From the NCBI RefSeq assembly GCF_016097555.1, contig NC_054704.1:100987820-101051819 (forward strand): a DNA stretch of 64,000 nt, in the 5' to 3' direction. The notes under the pieces were generated by a model. That model was not told the origin of the DNA. It saw nothing but the letters and a program-made list of their open reading frames with translations, and made no database searches. Below are positions 26,001 to 38,000 of this stretch, in pieces. Every line of letters starts with the position of its first letter. The stretch's first letter is position 1. The position numbers were made by a program, and so were the translations under genes. This stretch comes from Gigantopelta aegis. Lineage: Eukaryota; Mollusca; Gastropoda; Neomphalida; Peltospiridae.

Positions 26001-29000
26001 TCTCGCTAACCACTAACAACTAAATCAATGTCCTGGACAGACAGCCCGGATAGCTGAGGTGTGTGCATAGGACAGCGTGCTTGAACCTTAATTGGATATA
26101 AGCACGGAAATAATTTGGAGGAGGAGGCAGTTGCCTCTCAAAATACTCAAGTTTGCTGACAATCAATTTGACAAGTAACGTTTGCTTTCTTATCTTAAAG
26201 CGATAGACATGAATAAAATCCTGTCTATGCCTGTGCTTAAAGCATTGTATGGCTGTTTAGATTAAGAAATTAGTGCCAACTATATTGACATTAGGATTGG
26301 CAATATTTTTTTTTTTAATAAAAAATAAAATTACTATATTTATATATAAAAAAAAATAGAGCAAAGCGATTTAGATCTGCTTCTCAGTTTGTAGAATTTG
26401 CTAATAAAATATTTCTTAAATTAACATCATTTTAATTATTTTCAAAAACATACTCTTGTGTATGTAACAATTGTTTTTTCGTGCTGGTGTGTTGTTAAAA
26501 ATTGATTCATTCTAAAAATTGGCTGAAGCAGAATTTGTTCCAGTGTGAGCGGAGATTGTTTCTCATTCCATAAAATCAATTTTGAGCTGTGGAACATGTC
26601 GGGTTTTTGAAGTGACTACCAGTTCAGTTTCTACCTTTAGGAAGTATCAGGTTTTTGAAGTGACTACCAGTTCATTTTCTACCTGTAGGAAGTATCAGGT
26701 TTTTGAAGTGACTACCAGTTCATTTTCTACCTGTAGGAAGTATCAGGTTTTTGAAGTGACTACCAGTTCATTTTCTACCTGTAGGAAGTATCAGGTTTTT
26801 GAAGTGACTACCAGTTCAGTTTCTACCTTTAGGAAGCATCAGGTTTTTGAAGTGGCTACCAGTTCAGTTTCTACCTTTAGGAAGCATCAGGTTTTTGAAG
26901 TGACTACCAGTTCAGTTTCTACCTTTAGGAAGTAGTGAAGTGACTACCAGTTCAGTTTCTACCTTTAGGAAGTATCGCCACGTGGGTCGCTGTCCTCTGG
27001 TCTTCGCACTCAGTGACACGACAAGTGGAGAATCTAATGAGAGGCTTCTCTTTCCTGCCGACATACGTGACGAACTTCAGATTGAAGCCATCAGGTAAGA
27101 ACTGATTACACCTGTACACACCTTAGTTAATTAGACCAGACCAGACCAGATGATTCGTCATTCAGTTTAACACAGTTTACAGCCTTGTTGATCATCAGTT
27201 ATTGTGAATTTTCATTTATAAATCTTTGCATAGCTAAAAGTCTGTTTTTCTTGTTATAATTTGAATGATCTAATGTAAAAAAATATATATCTTGTCTTTA
27301 TTATCCTGGAAAAACATTTCTTAAATAAATATTTTATATTAGATATGAATAGAACACCTTTGGTGGTAAACAATATGTTGAGATCTCCTTTGACATTTAT
27401 AGAAAATTCTTTGCCCTTTTTATCAGTGGTTTATCAACTCTCAGAAATAAATTTGTGAATTATGTGTAGAGATCCTTGTTTTAATTCACTGTTTAATATT
27501 GTTTTTCTTTTTCTTTTCTTTTTTTCCTTGCAGAGTTTTTAGTAGACATTCAATTATTTTCATGTGTGACAATATAGATGTCTTTAATTATTATTGCATT
27601 CTTTGTTTGCAGATGATCCATGTATTTTGTTGTATTAATAAATACATACTTCCACCTTTTTCAGTTTTAATCCTGTTGCACCAACCATGATGATTAAAGT
27701 ATTAACACGAATTGCAAATCTGGCATTAAATCAGGTAACTTAATAAAAAGAAAGAAGAAAATGTTTTATTTAATGACGCACTCAACACATTTTATGTATG
27801 GTTATATGGCATCACACATGGTTAAGGACCACATATATATTGAGAGGAAACTCTTTTCAATTAGCAGTAAAAGATCTTTTATATGCACCATCCCACAGAC
27901 AGGGTAGTACATACCACGGCCTTTGATATACCAGTCATGGTGCACTGGCTGGAACAAGAAATACCCCAATGGGTCCACTGACAGGGATCGATCCCAGAAC
28001 CACTTTACCACTAGGCTACATCTCCCACTTGTAACTTACTAAAGTTAAGTAAAATGTTAGGAATTAAAGAATACACTAATACAAAACAGTTACATTGTTC
28101 TTATGTTATTTTCTGGATAGCTGTAGTCCACTTACATTGCACTAAGTCTGTATCATTCACTAGTTAGTGGTAATTTTATTTTTTCAAAAAAGCTAAAAAG
28201 AATTCCTTTGCCAAATAAAAAGTAACAGTGCTATTAGTCTGTGGTCTTGAAAAAATATACAAAATGTTTCTTTTTATTTTGTGATGCAGGGAGCCTCGAA
28301 TTTTGTCCCTTCAAGCAATGTCCTAGAATCTGTGGCTATGTCCAGTGCTGGGGATGTACGATCGGCTGTTAATGCCTTACAGTTTGCTTGTTGTCAAGGT
28401 AAACTCACTGATACTTTTACTTTATATTTATTGTTTATTATTTATGACAAAACCTATTTTTATACAAACAGAAATGAATTCTTTAAAGATTATTTGAACA
28501 AGAACAAAAATGTTTTTGTTGGGGTGGTGTTTTAAAAAAACAAACAATTTATGGCAGTTATGCTAAGAGGCTGATGATTTGTATTTTATTAATGATGTAG
28601 GTTTCTGTTAAATGCTCCAACAGAGTCAATTTTCTATGTGTCTATTTTCAAAACAGTTTACTTCTTCAGTTTCAGTTCTCAAATACTGGCCCCAAAATCG
28701 TCAGTAGGTTGAATTAAATAGCATTGATATAATTGTATGCTTTGCTGATTTAAAGACATGGGTATAAAGAGACTTTCCCGTGAAACATACAGAGGGGAGT
28801 GATTAATTGCTGCCATAACTTAGATTATCAAAGATGTTACCATGTTGAGCAATGATATTTAAATCTTTTTATGGTACTTTTTTGTTTGTTTATTCACATG
28901 CTAAGAGGAACTTAAGATTACTCTCCTTAACTAGTCTAAGGGACCCCTGCGCGTGCTGTAACCTCACCGTGGTGCAGGGGTGTAACATTCTCTTTGAGAA

Positions 29001-32000
29001 TGGCCAATACAGCACAAATTAAAGTTTAGAATAAAATTCGGTGTTCGTAAAATTCTGTGATATTTGTATTTGTATTTTTGCGCAGTTCTTTACACTGTTT
29101 TTGTTTAAACCTTGAATTTTTATATTGATGTTGATCATCACTTTATTTATTTGCATTACCATAGTTTGACACCCAATAGCCGATGTATTTTTCGTGCTGG
29201 GGTGTCGTTAAACATTCATTCATTCATTCATTCATTTAGTCTAAGGGAAGTGATGAGGAGTGAGTATGATAGCTCCCCTTAAACAGTGAGGTGTGCCTAA
29301 ATTGTTGTTTAAGTGTAGACCTCTGTTCAATTGACTGAATCACTCAGTAGCAGTAAATGAATGTGTTAGGTCAGAATCCAGTCAGCTTATAATACATTAT
29401 CAGGAATCGGCAACAAAACATTTGTGCTGAATGCTTCTTTGGTCTGGTTATTATTGAAAGTTTTGTTAGAGACTTTGTGAACTCCACTTGCAAACAATTA
29501 CTCACGATCCAAAATAGTCAATAAAATTCTAGGAAATTATTATATTTGATTGCAGAAGTTATATTTCTTAACTTATTATTTTAGATACTTTGGACTTGAA
29601 GAAGATATTAAATTCATCCAAAACTAAAACAAAATCATCTGGAAGGAAACTAAAATATCAGACGAGTCTTAACAAAGATACATTGTGTTCTGCGGAATCT
29701 GGCATTGGAGCTAGAGACACAACCTGTTTCCTCTTTCACGCCATTGGCAAAATACTACACTGCAAGCGTGAGTACATGTATTTGTCAAGCATACACCAAT
29801 TTCATAATTGTAAGTTTTTATTAAACATTTCATTGCAAAAAGTACTGATGAAGTCCGGAGATGTTAAGTTTGAGGGGGATGTTACATTCAATTTTTATAA
29901 CAAGTGTACAGCATGATATTACAGACAGACAGACAGACAGATAGACAGACAGACAAACAATCAAATCATTTATTTACATCTCACCTTGTGTGTAGATTAC
30001 GGCCAAAGTACAACAGTAAAAATATACAATTATTATGGTATATAAAAGTACTCAAGCCACTCCTTTGAAGTTATGTGAGTCTAAAACTTTAAAAAGAAAC
30101 TGTCAAAAATATTAAAGCTATTTCTATATTTATAACCAAGTACAATTGTAAAGGAAAGATAGTGGGACATTTTTTTATATTAATTAAGTCTTGTTCAGGA
30201 CCAGCTCTGTCACTCACCAAATTTGCCAACTTGGTGAAATAATTTCATATAATGATTAATATTTTGTTTAAAAATGATCGTGGGTTTTGTAGTAAAATAT
30301 AAAAATGAAAGTTTGAAAGATAATGTTGCAGTATTATCTGCTCAGATAGAGCTAGCCCTGGCCTTCCTAACAGAACTGAGTTTGTGTTTCAGGGGAGGAT
30401 CCAGCCAATGTTCCCAGCCTCCCCCGGTTACCTCCACACCTGTCAGAACATGACCGTGATCCACTGGTCATTGTTCCTGAGGTACGTAGGTAGATATTGG
30501 GTCCCATCGTCTTTTTCTTTTCATATACAGCATGCATTATACATACTGAGTCTATGTATAGATTTAGGTATAAATTGGGGGGGATGGGTTAGGGGGGATG
30601 GATTGAGCTATTTATGAAGATGATATTTATGTGTGTATTAACTATTTTTCAGGATGTCATTGAGAAATCTCACCTTTCTGGTGATTACTTCACAAGTTTT
30701 TTACATCAGAACTACATGGATTTTTTCAACCATCTGTCTGATGTCGTTCGAGCCAGTGAATACATCAGCGATGCAGATTTCTTTACTGCTGAATGGGAAG
30801 TACGTAGGTTGTTAACATAATGTTTAGACATCATAAAAGTTATTTAAAATCCAATTTTGCTAAGCACTCTACAAGTTAGGTCTCACTGCACAGTTCACTT
30901 CATTCACTTCTAGTAATTGGGGAAGAATTAAAGCAATTTGTATTTTTCGATGGTAAGTTCTCTTGCTGGATTTTGCCCATGTTATTTTGTGCATTGACGT
31001 TTTGGGTCATACAGCTGCCATAAATCAATGCATTGTATCTCTTGTGGACCTCGTATTTCAAAACGACATTGTTTTACTGTATCGTGTATAATTATGTTGA
31101 AATAAAATACAGTATATCCGTATAGGCGAGAGCTTCTTAAACTAAATACATACCTGTACCTTCTCAGAAGTTCATACAAATTTACTTTCAAATTAATAAA
31201 ATTAAATTGGAGCCATGTTACAAAGATTGATATATTTCATTAATAATTCACCAAAAGGATGATTCACAATTATGTGTTACTTGTAGATATTTAATAATTT
31301 TGTTCTGTTTTGCTAAATGAAAGATATTTGGAGGGGATTCAGCTTAAACTCTTTATGATAATATTACGTCATCTTTGTCATCTTTATTGGTATGTATCTA
31401 GGAAATATTGTTTTATAATCTTCTGTTTTTTCTTTCAGTCTCGATCAATAATGCAGAATTACGCAGTGTCGATAGCATCCCGAGGTGTGATTCATTCCAA
31501 CACTGACTCTGCCAGACACAACTCACAGCGGGTGGGGCCCGGTTGGAAACCGTTACACAAGTCACAGTGGTTTTCTGTACAGAAAAAGGTGAACTTCCTT
31601 AAAAATGGAGCATCAGTGTTATTATGTTCTGGACAAGATGATTTTGGGGTTTGGGATGCAACTGATTGAAAAGACAAAGTACACAGTCCGTCGAGGGTGA
31701 TTGATCCTATGACCCAACGCACCTTGTGTACCGCTGAGAGCTACATCTTTCCCCGTTTTACTTAGTGTCATTGTGGTGCAGAGGTGTGTGTTTTTGGGGG
31801 TGGGGTCTGGGGTTATCAAATTTATTTTCTTTTTATCCCCATCCCAACTGGTTTCTCACAACTGGTATATCAAAGATTGTGATATGTGCTGTCCTGTTTG
31901 AAAAAGTGCATATGAAATATTCCTTGCTAATGGTAAAATGTAGCGGGTTTCCTCTGAAGAGTTACCAAATGTTTAGCATCTAATAGTCGATGATTATCAA

Positions 32001-35000
32001 TGTTTGTCTAGCGGTGTTGTTAAACATATCAAAAGTCAACTTTTTCTGATATCTTATTTTAGATGGACATGTCATATAGACAATTATAGTCTAAATATTA
32101 AGCTTAAACTTTATTTCAAGCTCAAACTCTGCACATCAATAGCTGATGATTAGCGGTGTCGTTAAACAAATCAAACTTCAACTTTTTCTGATATCTTGTT
32201 TTCAACGGACACAGCATATAGACAATTATAGTCTAAATATTTAGCTTAAACTTTATTTTAAACTCAAACTCTGCACATCAATAGCTGATGATTTATTAAT
32301 CAATGTGTTCAGCACTGTCGTTAAACAAATCAAACTTAAATTTTTTTTGATGTCTTGTTTTCGATGGATACAACACTTATAGTCTAAATATTAGGCTTTA
32401 ACTTTTTTTTAAATCAAACTCTGCATATCATAGGCATAGCTTTTCACTGGTTTTATGTTACTGTACGTAGATAGTAAGTTGAAGTTTAAAACATTATATT
32501 GATAGTGTGTGGAATGAAATGTTTTACATGTTCATGATTGTTCTTCATCTTTTTCCCAACAGTCAAGACAGAATGGTCAAACTGCCTGTGAATTATTTAG
32601 AGGTAAGATGGTTTTATGTTGCATAGATAGCATATGTAGACTGTCCTTCTCAGACAATCACATAGAGTTAAACGTTTAAGACTACTTGGTATAATGAAAT
32701 GATGTCACATGAAAACAAGATCATCTTTAGTTTTTTTTAATATTTCTTTTCAACTTAACCTCACCTTTGACCTATTTCACTTTACTCCTTTTACACTGGA
32801 CTGATCTGGACATCCCTACAGCCGATTGGCTGAAAATCTCCCATTATACCCAGAGCACTCTTTTTCCGGTTATCCAGAAGTTGGAGCCTAGTGGGGATGT
32901 GCCTGAACCTATTCCCATTCCAGTTATGTAGTACCTTCTTTCTTCTTTGTCCTTAGCAGTACATATATTATATATATCTAATACAAAACTTAGAGGTATA
33001 TTTTGAGCTTATTTCCCATGGATTTTACCTTTACACCCATAGGAAGGAAATGTTTTATTTAACAACGCACTCAACACATTTTATTTACGGTTATATGGCA
33101 TCGGACATATGGTTAAGAACCACATAGATATATAGAGAGAGAGGAAACCCGCTTTCGCCACTTCATGGGCTACTCTTTTCGATTAGCAGCAAGGGATTTT
33201 TTATATGCACCATCCCACAGACAGGATAGTACATACCACAGCCTTTGTTACACCAGTCGTGGTGCACTGGCTGGAACGAGAAATAGCCCAATGGGGCCAC
33301 TGTTGGGGATCGATTCTAAATTGACCACGCATCAAGCGAGCGCTTTACCACTGGGCTACGTCCCACTCCATTACACCCATAGGGTGTAAATCAAACTTGC
33401 CTCACCACCATCTGAAAACATTGCAATCTCAACATAACACACACAGTTTGATGGTGGCTACATCCCACTCCATTACACCCATAGAGTGTAAATCAAACTT
33501 GCCTCACCACCATCTGAAAACATTGGAATCTCAACCTAACACACACAGTTTGATAGTGGCTACATCCCACTCCATTACACCCATAGGGTGTAAATCAAAC
33601 TTGCCTCACCACCATCTGAAAACATTTGAATCTCAACATAACACACACAGTTTGATAGTGGCTACATCCCACTCCATTACACCCATAGGGTGTAAATCAA
33701 ACTTGCGTCACAACCATCTGAAAACATTTGAATCTCAACATAACACACACAGTTTGATAGTGGCTACATCCCACTCCATTACACCCATAGGGTGTAAATC
33801 AAACTTGCCTCACCACCATCTGAAAACATTGGAATCTCAACATAACACACACAGTTTGATAGTGGCTACATCCCACTCCATTACACCCATAGGGTGTAAA
33901 TCAAACTTGCCTCACCACCATCTGAAAACATTGGAATCTCAACATAACACACACAGTTTGATAGTGGCTACATCCCACTCCATTACACCCATAGGGTGTA
34001 AATCAAACTTGCCTCACCACCATCTGAAAACATTGGAATCTCAACATAACACACACAGTTTGATAGTGGCTACATCCCACTCCATTATACCCATAGGGTG
34101 TAAAGCAAACTTGCCTCACCACCATCTGAAAACATTGGAATCTCAACATAACACACACAGTTTGATAGTGGCTACATCCCACTCCATTACACCCATAGGG
34201 TGTAAATCAAACTTGCCTCACCACCATCTGAAAACATTGGAATCTCAACATAACACACACAGTTTGATAGTGGCTACATCCCACTCCATTACACCCATAG
34301 GGTGTAAAGCAAACTTGCCTCACCACCATCTGAAAACATTTGAATCTCAACATAACACACACAGTTTGATAGTGGCTACATCCCACTCCATTACACCCAT
34401 AGGGTGTAAATCAAACTTGCCTCACCACCATCTGAAAACATTGGAATCTCAACATAACACACACAGTTTGATAGTGGCTACATCCCACTCCATTACACCC
34501 ATAGGGTGTAAATCAAACTTGCCTCACCACCATCTGAAAACATTTGAATCTCAACATAACACACACAGTTTGATAGTGGCTACATCCCACTCCATTACAC
34601 CCATAGGGTGTAAATCAAACATGCCTCACAACCATCTGAAAACATTTGAATCTCAACATAACACTCACAAAATTTGATGTTCTTGGTAGGATATTTCCCA
34701 GGGATGGTCCAACATCTATGCAAGATTTGATGAAAATCCTTGTCAGTTAAACTTGATTAATCGTATCATTTTTATCTACATGATAACTTTTATTGGTTAT
34801 CAGACCTGTGTGTCATGGGCTAGCTTATTGTAGAGGTTAATTATATTGATATGTGTTTATTATGAGGAGTGTGACATGTTACAGTACACATGTAGGTGAA
34901 CCTTACTTTATTATACTAGTCCCCTACCAGTCTAACCAGAGAGGACTATAGGTTTCATCTCAATCCTTCTGTCTGTGCATCCATTTTTATGTCCATCCAT

Positions 35001-38000
35001 CTGTCCCACATATAGTTCCAGACATTTTTATGTCCATCCATCTGTCCCACATATAGTTCCAGAAATTTTTATGTCCATCCATCTGTCCCACATATAGTTC
35101 CAGACATTTTTATGTCCATCCATCTGTCCCACATATAGTTCCAGAAATTTTTATGTCCATCCATCTGTCCCACATATAGTTCCAGACATTTTTTCTACAA
35201 TGCCTCAAAATACTGTGTAGCTTTATCAAGTACTGTTACAGATCAAGTTTGACTTTCATACGATTTACCCATTCTACAATGCCTCAATATACTGTGTAAA
35301 GCTTTATCATGTACTGTTACAGATCAAGTTTGACTTTCATACGATTTACCCATTCTACAATGCCTCAATATACTGTGTATAGCTTTATCATGTACTGTTA
35401 CAGATCAAGTTTGACTTTCATACGATTTACCCATTCTACAATGCCTCAATATACTGTGTAAAGCTTTATCATGTACTGTTACAGATCAAGTTTGACTTTC
35501 ATACGATTTACCCATTCTACAATGCCTCAATATACTGTGTATAGCTTTATCATGTACTGTTACAGATCAAGTTTGACTTTCATACGATTTACCCATTCTA
35601 CAATGCCTCAATATACTGTGTATAGCTTTATCATGTACTGTTACAGATCAAGTTTGACTTTCATACGATTTACCCATTCTACAATGCCTCAATATACTGT
35701 GTAAAGCTTTATCATGTACTGTTACAGATCAAGTTTGACTTTCATACGATTTACCCATTCTACAATGCCTCAATATACTGTGTATAGCTTTATCATGTAC
35801 TGTTACAGATCAAGTTTGACTTTCATACGATTTACCCATTCTACAATGCCTCAATATACTGTGTATAGCTTTATCATGTACTGTTACAGATCAAGTTTGA
35901 CTTTCATACGATTTACCCATTCTACAATGCCTCAATATACTGTGTAAAGCTTTATCATGTACTTTTACAGATCATGTTTGACTTTCATGGCGATTTACAC
36001 ATGTTTGACACAGTTTTGTCTCTTGAACTTAGGAGATACAAAACATTGTTGGGTCCGGTAGGGGTCATGCATTGCCTTAACAATTCTTGGGGACAAATCT
36101 GTTGATGCTTTATTACAATATTATTTTTCAGGATGCCATTGTGAACCTGAAGTATTGTGGACAGAAATTGTACCCTTCATGAACCTGATTAATATAACAC
36201 TTCACAGTCCAGGTTAGTCCAAGGGAAATAACCAAAGTTCTAATATTATAGTCACAAGATATGGGGCAGTATCAAATGTTACCCTACTTTTAAAAACAAA
36301 ATTGCCAAAAAGAATTTAGAAAACCAAAATACCCACCATCCTCAAACATTTTTTTAAATTATTTAAACAAAGTATACATTGGATGGGATTGCAGCAGACG
36401 CAGGAGTCATAAAAAAAATAGAATTATCATATGATGCTCTCCCTTCTCGTTTGCTTCAGAAACCGTGTGCTAACTTTGGGTTTTCTTCATGGCCATTGGA
36501 CTTTAGGCATGGGCAACTGGCTCCCAACTCTGAATATAATATGCACTGATCCCCCTCACAGGTTACAAGGCAAATTAATTTATTATTGGCCCACCCCAGT
36601 TGCTACGACATTTTTGGTCTTTTTCCTTTTATTTATTGTTTCATTGTTGTTCTGTTTTGCAGTTTTTTTTAGTGTAATAGCTGTTGGTTGCCAAACTCTA
36701 TCCATCTTAAGATTTATTGCTGCTATATTTATATTTAATTGTGTTTTCTATTTTGAAAAAAACAAACACTCCAGAAAGCTATTTTAATTTTCATTATTTG
36801 AAAAAAAAAAAAATAGCCTTTATTGAAAATAAAATAATATCTAATGTCATCATTTCCAAAACAGTTTTTCTCTGGCTGTATGTTTAACCTTTAACACTGT
36901 TCATGTCGTATTAGGGAGGGTGTAAGTTTCATTGTTATCTGGCTTCAGATAACCATGCCACTAACACATAAACTGAGCATTCTGGACGGTGGCCGAGCCC
37001 TGGCGTGGCTGAATGACGTCATTTCCATGAGACAAGTGGCGAGATGCCTACAAAAATGAATGAATGAATGAATGTTTAACGACACCCCAGCACGAAAAAT
37101 ACATGGGCTATTCAGTGACAAACTATAGTAAAGTCAAAACATGAAGTGATGTCTACAAAGGAACCTTTCTGTCATTCAATGACCACAAGAGCATTTTGGT
37201 ACCACTCTGTGGGATCAATCCCATGCTACTAATGGATAAATGTGGCGGGTTTTCTCTCTAAGAATATATGTTCTAGTGGTGGTGTTAGTGTAGTTTTTAA
37301 ATGTGCTACAAATAATTGTAAATTGTTAAATGTTTAAAAAATATATAACTATTGGATAATCATTCCAAATAATCACAGTCATGTTGTAAACATCTTTAAC
37401 ACCATTTTATGTTAATTGTATTCGTGTGGTTGTCAATTTTTCAGGTCAGATATCTTTTGTGCAAGAAATGGGTAGATTTACGAGACATGGTCAGTCAACA
37501 AAGTGAGTGGTATTAGTTAACATCACCTTAGTGTCATCTTAGTAAATTATTATAAACCAACTCATTTTCTCTGGCATTAAAAAGGCTATAATGGGGCGGG
37601 ACATAGTGAGTGGTATTAGTTAAAATCACCTTAGTGTCATCTTAGTAAATTATTATAAACCAACTCATTTTCTCTGGCATTAAAAAGGCTATAATGGGGC
37701 AGGACATAGTGAGTGGTATTAGTTAAAATCACCTTAGTGTCATCTTAGTAAATTATTATAAACCAACTCATTTTCTCTGGCATTAACAAGGCTATACTGG
37801 GGCAGGACAAAGTGAGTGGTATTAGTTAAAATTACCTTAGTGTCATCTTAGTAAATTATTATAAACCAACTCATTTTCTCCGGCATTAACAAGGCTATAA
37901 TGGGGCAGGACATAGTGAGTGGTATTAGTTAAAATCACCTTAGTGTCATCTTAGTAAATTATTATAAACCAACTCATTTTCTCTGGCATTAACAAGGCTA

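Noticed and set aside
26582-26935. 117-residue repeat protein (VFEVTTSS...)
   Set aside because: Product of the 48-bp acceptor minisatellite; no independent start, and it ends in the intron.
33397-34677. 426-residue ORF with 34-residue repeats (HSITPIGCKSNLPHHHLK...)
   Set aside because: It is a 102-bp minisatellite with a stop-free frame, inside a RAD17 intron and growing out of a SINE border. The frame is open only because 102 is divisible by three.
36431-36787. 118-residue ORF with hydrophobic stretch
   Set aside because: Lies in a RAD17 intron, has no recognisable domain, and its hydrophobicity follows from T-rich sequence; no splice or conservation support.
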